The notes beneath the pieces were generated by a model. The model saw only the letters and a program-made list of their open reading frames with translations, did not search any database and was not told where the DNA came from. The translations under genes and the position numbers were made by a program. From Sequoia sempervirens (lineage: Eukaryota > Streptophyta > Pinopsida > Cupressales > Cupressaceae), in assembly GCA_007258455.2 (NCBI GenBank), contig VDFB02262723.1:310001-374000 (forward strand): a stretch of 64,000 nt of DNA, written 5' to 3'. Below, piece by piece: positions 19,996 to 30,363 of this stretch; position 1 is the stretch's first letter; each line of letters begins with the position of its first letter.

Positions 19996-21131
19996 GGTGA
20001 ATGTTGGGCGTGATTTTTTTTAATTTCCTCTCAAGTGTGCTAGGCGCCAAAGGTTGATGGGAGTCATAAGGTGTTAGAAAATTTTCTAAGGCGTGTGAGG
20101 TCAAAACAAACTTGCCAGGCGTTGGAAGTGGTAAGTGTTAGAAAATATTCCAAGGTGTGAAATAAAATGCTAAGTGTGCTAGGCGCCTCAAGCAGGAATA
20201 AATATTTCCTAAGTGTGGAGTGAAATACAAATGAAGTGGGGCGTGCTTGATGAATGTAAAATTTCTAAATGAAGTTGATCAAAATTCCTCTCCACTGGCA
20301 ATCGAAATTTTTCTAAGGCAAGTTCTCAAAATGCAAGAGATGATTTAAATATTTTCTAAGGCAAAATTATTTTCCTTGGAAAATACGCTTAGGACTCAGA
20401 GTGATAAATTTTTCAAAGCACGAGCAACTTTTCCCAGTGATAAATTCAGAGACGATGATAATTCAAGTTCTTCAAATTTTTCAAGAGGTCAGAGCAACAC
20501 AGAGTGATCACAGGCGAAGAATGAATTTAAATGATGGAAGTAATATTTTTCTAAGGTTCAAAATTCGAAAAAATTAAATGAACCCGTTCGTTGGGTACCC
20601 ATGGATTCGAGTCATTCTGAAGAAAATTGGCTTCTGGGTACTGAACATTTGTTATGATGGATGGATTTCCAAGTCTTTCAAACTTCGCCGACACTTTTTC
20701 AGTGAAGAATTTGATCAGTGCTCAAATTGTGAATTTTCCTAAGGGAGAATTTAAAATTTTCTAAGGCAAAAACGAGTAAAATGTGCTTTCAAGATGAATT
20801 TTCTTCGAATGATGAATTCAAGAGGAATTGCTTAAATAATTTTGTTTGAATTCTTCGAGGATGAATTTTCCAGAGCAGAAGAGAGTAAAAATTCGAATTC
20901 CAGTAACAGAGCCCCGGCTGGTGAGTAAAAAAATGATGAATTTAAATTAAATTTTTCAAAGAGGAATTCAAAAACGCCAGTCAAAGTCAAGTTTCTAGAA
21001 GAATAATATTCCCGACGACTGGAGACAAGTGTCAGAAACACCAGAGAGGGAAAATTCGAATTCTTGAAGTGGAGTAGTGGAGTTTAATGGCACTGGCTAA
21101 AATTAACTCCTTCTAGAATTCGAATTTTAGC

Positions 21132-21138
21132 TATAAAA
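21132..21138 (+). promoter_or_regulatory. Probable TATA box for the extra gene
   Basis: TATAAAA within GCTATAAAATGAGCAAG, about 680 bases upstream of the extra ORF and on the same strand. The following 500 bases contain repeated GAGAGCTGAAAGAGGTACG units. Position and sequence suggest a second promoter inside the LTR unit. Confidence 0.45.
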
Positions 21139-21814
21139 TGAGCAAGTTTTTCACTCATTTTCACAACTGGAAGTCGAACTTGCTCTAAGGGTGAAGCAAA
21201 GTGTGAATTGCTAAGGCTTGAGAGAATTTGAATGTTGCTGAGTTGAGGAAGGAGACGCCTTGAGTTTGCTGAGAGCTGAAAGAGGTACGCCATTGCTAAA
21301 GTACAGAAGTATTTTGCTAAAGTCAAGGTACGCCATTGCTGAGAGCTGAAAGAGGTACGGCCTTTGCTAGTGTTGAAGCTGAAGTCTGAAATTTGTTTAA
21401 ATAAAAGAAGGGCGCCTTGAAGTAAAAGTACGAACTTGCTAAAGTGTGAGATTGTTGATTGCTGGTTTGAAGTGCAAAGTTAAGAAGTTTAAATTGCTGA
21501 TTGCTGATAGTGAAGTGAAATCATCAGAGTTCACTTAGAAATCCGTTCTAAGTATCGGAATTCGAATATATTCAAGAGAAGAAGCTGAGGTTTGCAAACA
21601 CGAGAGTTATTGCAGCTTCTAGAATTCGACTGCAGCCCCTATCATGCCTTATTTTATTAAATTTAATTGCTGATGAATGTTTGTTATGTGCGATGGTCAA
21701 GCAAGGACAACCGAAAGGACAATGGTGCCTCAAGACAGCCGTGATCAAGAAGCCAGCAAAACGCTCATGCCAGAGTCAAGTTTATTCAAAGCCGGGTAAG
21801 TTGACGACACCAAT

Positions 21815-24154
21815 TTGGGCTCATTAACCCGAGACCTTCAAGAAAAAGGTTTAAATTGTGTCATCTGCCGTCCACACACACATCCGGCGGATTATATGCA
21901 CCGGGTTTTCCGCCTACAAGTGTTCGGAGTGATAATGGAGTGCGCCAATTGCTACGAGAAGGAACACCGGTCGATCATGACACCAGATGGCCAAGTGCTT
22001 GCCAATCTCACTCCGGCAGCCATTGGTGAAGCTTTCGGGATCCCGGTGCACAAGAACATGATTTACAAGTCCAGAGAACGGGCTGAGCGGATGTATGCTT
22101 CCACATTCGAGAGGTGCATGGACACAATTAACACCCACTGGATGAGCACTCCTAAGCCATCTCGTGCGAAGTTGCCAAAACAGATCATAGCAGAGGACCT
22201 GAAACAAGAATACTGTGATCTTATCATGTTGCTGAGCAGGGTTGGTGGTTGCCCACAGTCATACATTTTCGAGCCTTGGATGTTTTATTACATCAACCTG
22301 GTGTTAGAGGGCAAGGATTATGTCAATTGGGCTGAGATGATCAGCGATAGTATACATGAGCAGCTCCTGAGCTTGAGGAGAACTAAAACGTTTTACATGA
22401 GCTCCTACCTTATTTATATGTTGGCACGGATAACGAAGTACAGGGGGATCTCTTACAAAGAGCCCGTTGGATGCGGCTCTCATCAGTTCAAAATCCATGA
22501 TGCGTGTCCACAGTTGCACCTGTCAAGTACAACCCACTACAAACGTGTCAACGATTCATTCACCATGTATATGACAAGGCTGCTTCAGGAGAGGTTACAC
22601 CACAGAATCTCTAGAGATGCCTAGGAGCTAATTGAAAGGTATGGGTGCTGGTTTATACAATTTCCGAGATTTTCATACATTAGGCTGCAAGGATTTTCTT
22701 CATACCCACATAGGCTGCCTAAGTACCCAACAGATAGAATAATAATGCTAGAGATATCTAGAGATTCTTGCCTTTGATAAAATCCAAAAAAGAAGAAAAG
22801 GGGGGATAGAGTTTCCAATTGTAATGGAGCAACTCGGATAGGTGTGTCCTTCGATACAGCAGCTAGGGAAGCCGAGTGAACTTCAGTTTATCACTTCTCA
22901 TATCATACAAGCCGACAACACTAACACACCATAACATCAATTGGGTTCACGGAGAGTTTAAACATAAGGCCACCTTGAGGATTATTGGGCGATGCAGTTG
23001 ATGAAATTGGAGGTAGGAAGAGAATGTTTAGGTTGCCGACATCTCGATCGTGGAGTGTGAGGTAGTTCCAAATTCCACTGTGTTAATGAGGATATGGATG
23101 TAGTTCATCCAGACTATGCAGCTGTTCGGGATACTCCACTACCACCTATAGATTGGTCAGAGCCCGAGGTTGCTGATTTAGACACTCTCTCTATCCCCGT
23201 TATGACATTCACCAGGGCATGGGTTGATTGGAGAGTGAACAGATTGAAAAGTAGGTCAATTGCCTTGACTTACAACTTGATGGGAGATCATAGGACGCCC
23301 ACCACAGGAAGAAAGAAACAGATCACACGAGGGCCAGAGTCCAGAAAGAAAGAATTAGTTCAGCTTAACCTTCACGAAGTCACAAGTGGCAAGACTGAGA
23401 CACGCTCTCCAAGCATACGTAGAGGTGTCTTTGTTTGCTGATCGAGGATTGCAAGAAATCGTACCGGAGATAATAGAGGATATTCAAAATTTCCACGGAG
23501 GGAGAGTCAATTGGGCCGAGTGCCAATGTAATTCATAGGCTTGATCAGCAGGATGATGAGGGGACTATTACTGACCCTCAGTTTCAGCAGGAGTTAGAGG
23601 CGGCCATGAACGATGGCGATGATGATATAGTGTCAGGTGATACTCAGCCACTTGAGGACGATGAGCCTCGCCAGAATGAAGAAGAGGTTGAACAGGTTAG
23701 AGAAGTCGAGGCACAGGAGCAGCAGCCCTTCGATATACTGTATGAGGTGCCCGATTGGCTTAAAGATAGAATGAGAAGAAGCCCGAGTGAGGAGATTGAT
23801 CCAACAGTTGAGATGGAAGAATTTTTGAACCGGATCAGTGCTCCTCCACCAAAGAAGAAGGCAAGGAAATTTTCGAAGATCTCCACCGATGAGGATGGCT
23901 CTCGTACTCTTCACGTTGCTGTCCCACGAGTCGAGTGTGACCGGAATGAAGCAGTTCCTGAAAATTATGTGGTCACCACTCTGGATTTGGGACGCCCTAC
24001 TGGTGCTCAAATTGTTGAGGAGTGTGATAACTCCTTCCTTGCCCTCAAAGATAGATTGTTCAAAAAAGAAGGGAAGTATAAGAAGTTGAAACGAGAACAC
24101 AAGGCCTTAGTTGGATATGTAATAAATAGCTTGTCTCTGCTCTCGAGGGCGTGA
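21815..24154 (+). pseudogene. Extra gene of the Tat-like LTR unit, unknown function, degraded
   Basis: Three collinear open pieces: 21815-22624 (269 codons; motifs LTPAAIGEAFGIPVHKN, FYMSSYLIYMLARITKYRG), 23094-23441 (IDWSEPEVADLDTLS, ALTYNLMGD) and 23606-24154 (PDWLKDRM, YVVTTLDLGRPTGAQIVEE, a Lys-rich tail). All three match, in the same order, the minus-strand copy at 46806-49998. The first piece ends at a TAG after which homology continues (ERYGCWFIQFPRFSYIR), so the gene was one ORF now broken by stops and frameshifts. Tat elements are known to carry extra ORFs, often antisense and near the 3' LTR. Here it is in the same sense as gag-pol and lies inside the LTR-like unit. I do not recognise a catalytic motif. 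Confidence 0.7.
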
Positions 24155-24702
24155 TGTACCTGATAGAGCCTCCAGCAGATATTCCTTTAGAGAGTCGACA
24201 AGAAATTTGGTAGAGTTGGGGAGTGATGGGTACAGAGGCAAATAAAATGGGTCAGCTGATTCAGACCGGTGACAAATTTATGGAGGACCTTGCCTTTTGC
24301 CTTTCGCCAGCTCCTACTATTTTGACATCTGATGGATGCAAGGGGATCGCTTTGGGGCGAGCGTCTCTATCTATCGAGTAGGTGATCCAAATACCTTGAG
24401 GTGTTGAGGCATGTGCCATTGCAGCTTTGTCGATTGATGGAGTGTGTCATCTTCGTGCCAATTGACCGGAGCATGATTTCCTGCGGTATTCTTCGGCTTA
24501 TCATTGCATGCTATTTCTTCGGGAGCGCGTAATTTAAAAGCAGACCGCCAAGGTACTGTGGCTATGGCCAATATTATTGATGGAGTCCTGCAATACTTTC
24601 GAGGCCATATTTGTTGTGGGCGGCCGAATCCGTGATGAAGTTAATTTTGATAATTTGAGGGTTTTACTGGTATTTTTCATGGACATTAAGACCTTTGTGT
24701 AT

Positions 24703-26055
24703 GATGACTTTGAGAATATCGCTACATTCTCCACTTTGATCCGTAACACGCAGACTCTTTTAGCTGCTTGAGAAAGTCTTTGTACAAGGCACTAACATTC
24801 GGGCCACGTTAGAGAGTTTCAGTTAGATTGTGTTCCACCGATTTCAGCTCAGGAGGTTGAGGCCGTACTTAGCAGATTTGTTGAGTTGGCAGTCAGAGAG
24901 AAGGCAAATGGGAACACACTACTGGACGAGGATCTTCTAGAAGACTGAATATGGAGCATTAATTACCTTTTTCTATTTTTGGGAGTGAGTGGGAATCTTT
25001 GATTCATTTAATGTACCACTCCCTATTCTGGCAGTTTTTAGGGTTAGGGCTGAGGTGGCACGATTCTGGCCACTCTATTGATTGTAACCCTAGCCGTCCT
25101 TTGGGACTTGGCTAGCTATAAAAGGGGGAGTCCCCCTCATTTGTAAGGCATTAGAATTAGATTAGACATTGGAATAGTAGACATTGAGAGAGCATTAGCA
25201 TTAGAGGCTAGATAGTGTAGCATTGTAGAGCATTTTGCATAATTTGGAGAAGAAAGTTTTCCCTTTGAAAACTTTTGAGAGTTGTTGTGTAACACATTTT
25301 ATGATAATAGATCTTTTCATTGATGATGGAATTCGTCTTGTCATGAAATGCTAGCAAGGTTTCTTCTTCCTTTCGTATCCAAGTAGCTTAAATTCATGCA
25401 AGTAGCTTACTTTGGTGTGTGGTGTTTTATTGAGATAGCTTCGCTTTATTCCATACCACTAGCGGCTTGTTGATGATAAGTTCGCCTTGTGTGGTCAACT
25501 GGACATTACCTTGAGTTTAACTTCGGTTGTGATTTATATGCTTATATGCGTCGTTGTGATGGTGTATGCATGTTAAGTCATAATTTGAACATCTTTTGCT
25601 ATTTCCCTTGAAGATTGCACCGATTTTGCTGAGGCTGTCCGACGGAGGCTAGGTGAAATCCGGTTGAAGTCTATTGAAACGAAGCCCCACATATCTTGCA
25701 TTTAGAATAGAATGTAAATTTCTTAGGCCTTACCTCTTTTACTTTCCGTATATTTCTGGTTAGTTTTAGAAAAAAAACGAGCTATATTGCCAAATCATAC
25801 ACGTAAGAATCCCCTTCAAAATCCTACGTTAGCTGCTGACTGCAAGAAATCTGAACAATTGCGTAAGTCCCCTCGTAAGAACACAGCAATATACATCAAC
25901 CAAACTGGGTCTATTCGCACTTAAGGAACCTTGGAGTTGAACGTGTGATCTATCTCGCAATCTTAGCACACGGAATACTTTGATCAAGAGAGAATGGAGT
26001 AGCCCTAAACTATTTTGTTCTGCTGTTTGGTGCGGTCATAAAAAACACATCAACA
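24703..26055 (+). repeat. Promoter-R-U5 part of the 3' LTR
   Basis: Direct repeat of 8198-9539. Long identical stretches, with a few clustered differences near the left edge and around 25440-25560. Similarity to the 5' LTR starts abruptly at GATGACTTTGAG. The last 203 bases are identical to 9337-9539. Confidence 0.88.
25117..25136 (+). promoter_or_regulatory. LTR promoter: TATA box and hairpin (3' LTR)
   Basis: TATAAAA followed by GGGGGAGTCCCCC, identical to 8611-8630. Confidence 0.68.
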
Positions 26056-26060
26056 CTTCC
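26056..26060. repeat. Target-site duplication CTTCC (right)
   Basis: Matches 7990-7994 and directly follows CATCAACA. Confidence 0.9.
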
Positions 26061-27079
26061 TCAATTTGAATTTTTAGATCCATGATCATATTTTCCAATT
26101 CTTCATAATTTTGAGATGATTTCACCTTAGTTTCGCTATTTTGTTGAAGTTGTGACTTTAGCCTCAAATTTCTCATCTTGATCTTCTCAATCTTATGATA
26201 GAAAAAATGGAGTTCCTTCTCAAGATCCTCTTCTTCATCATCTTCATTATGTTCTTCCTTTAAATCTCCTTCTTTTCTTTTTCCTTCACCATCCTTTGCT
26301 TTTATTGCAATGAAGAGTATTTCTTCTCTATCCCAATTAGAGAAGCTTCCACTACTTTCTTCGGATGAGCTACTTGCTTCTTCGATGTAAAAACTCTTCT
26401 TATGCCTTTGAAAGTTCTTCTTTTCATACTTGCCTCGTTTGCTCCTTTTCTTGTTATAGTGATATTTCCTTCCTTTCTTTTTTTTGTATTTTTCTTCCTC
26501 TTTGCTACTCTCACTCTCCACCTGTGGACATTTGGAAGCAAAATGACCTAAATTATCACAATTGAAACATGTAAGAGTATACTTACCTTTGTGTTTGCAG
26601 GATCCTTTCTTGTGCTTCCTCACAAAGTGAGCTTCCTCTTCATCACTTGAACTTTCAATTGATTTGTATCCTCTTTTCTTCATCTTCTTGGATGCTTTGA
26701 AAGTTGCTTCCCGTTTTGATGGTTTCTCCTTCTCTGACCTCATTTCGTATGTCGTGAGGATCACATGCAACTCATCCATCGTCGAGGTGTCTAGATCTTT
26801 GATTTCCTCGATGGCAGAAAATTTCAAATCAAATCTCATGGGGAGAAATCTTAAAATCTTTTGCACAATTATTGTGTCCTCAACCTTTTCTCCAAGACCA
26901 TGGATAGTGTTGACAATTTCACCCACATGAAGTAGAGGGGCAGTGATATTTTCTTCATCTTTCATCTTCAAACTCTCAAATTGTCTCTTGTGGGTTTGAA
27001 GCTTGGCCTTTTTAACCTTGTCATCTCCATATATGTTTTTCAATTTATTCCACATGTCCTTAGCTGATTTGCAATGCAT
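26061..27079 (-). pseudogene. Copia-type gag remnant, main piece
   Basis: Minus-strand frame of about 340 codons starting at MHCKSAKDMWNKLKNIYGDD, the UBN2-type gag of plant copia elements that packages the RNA genome. It contains a CCHC knuckle (CFNCDNLGHFASKC) coded around 26526-26570, followed by a very Lys/Glu/Ser-rich tail. The normal N-terminus is missing: a C-type LTR begins at 27083 directly upstream. The C-terminus is cut by the Tat-like element and continues in phase at 7994. No pol genes are visible, so it is a fragment. Confidence 0.88.
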
Positions 27080-27082
27080 GAC

Positions 27083-28545
27083 TGTAATGTCTCCTTCTCA
27101 GTCCTAAGCACTATTGTGACCATTAGCTTATTTCTGGAGACCCGTAGGCTATTCGGAGGTTATTTTAGGGTTTCCAAGATTCTTAGAGGTTTCTTGTTAG
27201 CTTTTCAAGAGGTGGTTGCAAGAGTTTGCTAGGGGTTTTTTTGGGTCTTTTTAGGTTTTCTGAGATCCTTGGTAGGCAGTCATTGCTATTTTTAGCAGTG
27301 TCTATTTCTAGTACTTAGTATTTTTAGTAAGTCATAGTTGCATCTCAAAATGTGCTTATTTTCAGTTTGGACACACTATTTTTAGCAATATGCTATTTTA
27401 GTAAGTGTTATTTCTAGCAGTGGTCTTTGCAGCAATTCAGTGTAGGGTTACTATTTTTAGCATCGGTGGCAGTTGCAGTTGTTGGCATCTTGATATTTTT
27501 AGCAGTTGGCTTCTCCATCATCCTTGGAGTTTGAAAAAGGAAACATTTGCAACTTAATTTATTTTTATAATGTCAAAGTGGCCCCTTGGACCCCCACCCC
27601 TAGCACTTGTTGACATAAGTTGTTTTAAAAAGAAAAAATTAAAGCTAACTATGGTGGATGCCAAATAGAGGTTTTTAGTGAATTTTAATAAAGTTTATTT
27701 CTCTCCCCAAGTGTGGCATCCTCTTTTGGAGGGAAAGAGTTTTCAAACTTTTGGGTCTCAAAAGCTATATATATGCCCTCATTTGCACTCATTTGGATAT
27801 GCTAATTTGTGATAACGAAGTGTTGCCGAAATGCAAAGAGATCTCCTTGGGCTTTGAAGATGAAATCCCTCCAAGTCAACTTCAGTTTCGAGGTTGTAAG
27901 ATATTCCTAGTTTAATAGTAGTGTAGCTCCATTTCAAGGATTGCAATTGAGCTCATATTGGTGATGGCTTCCTTTGTACTTTAAGTTTTTGTTTGTTATG
28001 ATGTCTTCTAGATATATTTTGGTGTGGAGTGTTGGTTTGCAGCTTTGGAGGAGTTTTTTGGAGTGGTTTTTCAGTTTTGGGTGTTGTTGGTTCGCGCCCT
28101 TTTCGTAGCCTAGCTGATCACTATTTCATTCACGCTGATCGAAAGACTGGAGATTATTTTGTGGGTGTTTGATCATTGCCTTCCTTGTACTTCGATGCCA
28201 CTTTGCTCAAGTTTTGATGATTTTTGAGTGAGAGTTGGATTTATGGTAGCTGGTCAACCTACCTAGGGAGGCCATACCATCTTGTCTGAGGAGTTTTTGA
28301 AGGGTTTTCTGTTGATCAGTCTTGTTTGGGTTAGCTTACAAGCTCACATTGGACGCCTAGCCCTACTTTGTCTTTTCCAAGTGGTTTGGGATGATTCTAC
28401 TGAGTATCAGAGAAGTTATGCTCATTTGATAATTGTCGGTTGGGGTTTTAAACATGCTGTTTGTGCATATCAGACTATTGTCCAGTGTATCAAACCTATT
28501 GCAGCAACCTGTTTAACCTTCCATTGACCTCCAAAGGACCTTAAA
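27083..28545 (+). repeat. C-family LTR (element C1, 5' side) and leader
   Basis: Starts TGTAATGTCTCC, the same start as 29482, 30364, 39488 and 43100, and carries three exact CTA(A/T)4TAG sites (27286, 27376, 27451). The 3' boundary and primer site were not found. The open stretch at 28282-28527 shows nothing recognisable. Confidence 0.6.
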
Positions 28546-29481
28546 TTGAGGTATACTTGTGATATTTTGTGGGGGTGTTCACATACTTTCATTATAGCAT
28601 CTTGGGGGAGTTATACCTCATGCTATAGTGCGGATTTGGGTGGAGAGCATGAGGAGGTTCAGGAGATGGAGTGTGAGATGATCTACAATCCATTGTTCGA
28701 GACAGATGCTACATGGTCATGTGATAATCCACTCTTCGAGTTAGATGTTGATCACTCTTTTGACTCCAGTTTTGAGATGAGCATTGGTTGCAGCGTTTGG
28801 AATCCTTCCAATGCATCAGGATTTCAAACAAGACTCACAAAGGAGATTTCGAAGGTGTACATGGTGAGGAGTGCATACAACCTTTCATTTGATCCTTATG
28901 TACAGATGCACAATTCAGTGGTGCATGTGATGGATAGCTTGTATGATAGCTTATCTTGCAAAGAGATTGGAAGCAAATACAGGCAGACTTTTGAGTTGCT
29001 TCCTTTTGAGGCTCATACTCCTGCAACACCTGATGGTGAGTTTGAGTTGGGACAGTCTTATCAGGAGGAGATGATTCCTTCTAGGACTTGCAAATTGGAT
29101 GATGATACAGCCTCTTTCCAGGGAGTAGATGGCATTCACGATGGTGATTCCGGGTTTGGAAAATCTTCTACCTTGTTCTCTCATGATGATTATCATTTGA
29201 TTCAAGACTTAGAGACTTGTTGCGCTTTGGAGATAGGGGGTATCAGAGTGGCACAATGGGAAGCAATAGGTATTGGCTTTCCAACAGTGTGGTTGCATCA
29301 AATTCACCATCATAGTTTTGGGATTGAGTTGATTCAGCAAGATGTGCTAGTGCTGGTGTAACAGGAGTTGTTTGGTGATAGCAGGGACATTACACAGATC
29401 TACCCTTGCAATTCGGGTGGACTAGTGTTTTACCTTGCTCCTAAGATTGCTTTGGGACAAGCAATTTCAGGGAGGGCGGAC
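28546..29481 (+). pseudogene. Unknown internal ORF of C-family element C1
   Basis: An open frame to 29361 (about 270 codons) rich in acidic and aromatic residues, followed after a stop by GDSRDITQIYP, which matches GDSRDIIRHYPW near the end of the ORF in element C2 (37943-39506). Both sit immediately before a GGAGGGCGGAC purine tract and a 3' LTR. I find no gag, protease, reverse transcriptase or integrase motifs, so the element looks non-autonomous. Function unknown. Confidence 0.5.
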
Positions 29482-30363
29482 TGTAATGTCCTTTTTCAGT
29501 ATGATCTTGTTTATTGACAGTTTAGCCTATTACCGGCCCTCGTAGGCTAACTCAGATGGTTAGAGGGTCCTTTTTGGTAGACATTAGTGGGTTTTCTTCT
29601 TCAGCGTCCAGTGTTGGTTCAAGCTTAAGCCTTCTTTTGACTTAAGTTTCGCATACTTACTATTTATAGTAAGTCATCCAACCAGCATTTCTATTTATAG
29701 TAGGGCACCTGAAGATCATATGTTGGCAGTGTCGATTCTTGAATTCAGTTGAATTGGTGAGATATGGAGTTTTGCCTAAGTTATAACGTTTAATTATTAT
29801 TAAAGGTAACTTTAATAATAAGTAATATTTTAATGTTATGTTATAACGTTATATTTGCACTTTATGACTTGAGGGATCCTAAGTTATTAAAAAGGGGGCC
29901 ATTTCAATTAATTATTTGGACGCCAGTTATAAGGACATATTTTAATATTCTTAAAGTGCAAATATTATATTATTTTAAATGATTTAAAAAGGCAAAAAGG
30001 TAAAATATATCTTGTATCCCACATTGGCGAGAAAAGTGTGTGAGCTCCTCCAGGAAAAGAATAAAAGGGACTTAAGAGCTCATTTCTTAATCATCCAGGA
30101 ATTGATATTTGTTTTGAATAACTTGTTTGGTGAAGGAGCCAACTAGGGTTTCTGCCATTTCCAGCCATTGGAAACGAAAACTCTCATTGGTTAAGCAATT
30201 TTGAGGTTGTGAAATATCAGTTGAATTATTGCTAGTTGTGGGCTTCATTTCAGAAGTTCAACTTGTGCTTTATTGCAAATTTGTGGCTTTTGGCCAAATT
30301 TGGAGATCAAGAATATATATCAGCTTGTTGAAGCAAATTGGGAGTATTTTGGGTGATATTTTG
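29482..30363 (+). repeat. 3' LTR of element C1 (left part)
   Basis: TGTAATGTCC preceded by the purine-rich GGGAGGGCGGAC. Contains CTATTTATAG at 29660 and 29691. It is interrupted at 30364 by the start of another C-family LTR. Confidence 0.65.

Larger units (their letters stand above)
7995..26055 (+). mobile_element. Complete Tat-like Ty3/gypsy retrotransposon, 18.1 kb, nested in copia gag
   Basis: The outer ends are TGTTGATG...CATCAACA with a perfect 5-base target duplication, and the interrupted copia frame continues across it. Order on the + strand: altered 5' LTR (7995-9539), primer-binding site (9545), short ORF (9659-9907), gag-pol (9952-17064), non-coding stretch (17065-18030), inverted second primer-binding site (18031-18049), and a giant 3' LTR unit (18052-26055) holding an extra gene. 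The archaeal-type RNase H in pol, the CX2HX4HX4C gag knuckle and the LPVNGQFLKHYF pol end place it in or near the Tat lineage. The last 203 bases of the two LTRs are identical and gag-pol is uninterrupted, so the insertion appears young. The unequal LTRs are unusual and are treated in the findings. Confidence 0.85.
18052..26055 (+). repeat. Giant 3' LTR unit (8 kb) with internal gene
   Basis: Starts TGTTGTGACC and ends CATCAACA. The same start-to-end unit occurs as a solo copy flanked by a target duplication at 33495-37936 and on the minus strand at 45866-52398, which argues that the whole span is one LTR. Parts: upstream region with CTA(A/T)4TAG sites and a GCGCCC array (18052-21130), TATA box (21132), extra gene remnant (21815-24154), second promoter (25117), R and U5. 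Alternatively, 18052-21650 is the 5' LTR of a separate minus-strand Tat element fused here; the inverted primer site at 18031 supports that reading. Confidence 0.65.

Noticed and set aside
26302..26541. Highly charged ORF as a possible host nuclear protein
   Set aside because: It is an alternate frame of the copia gag, whose CCHC knuckle and UBN2-like region are clear.
29230..29250. GGTATCAGAG, like an initiator-Met primer-binding site
   Set aside because: It lies inside the C1 open frame near the 3' end, not next to an LTR end.
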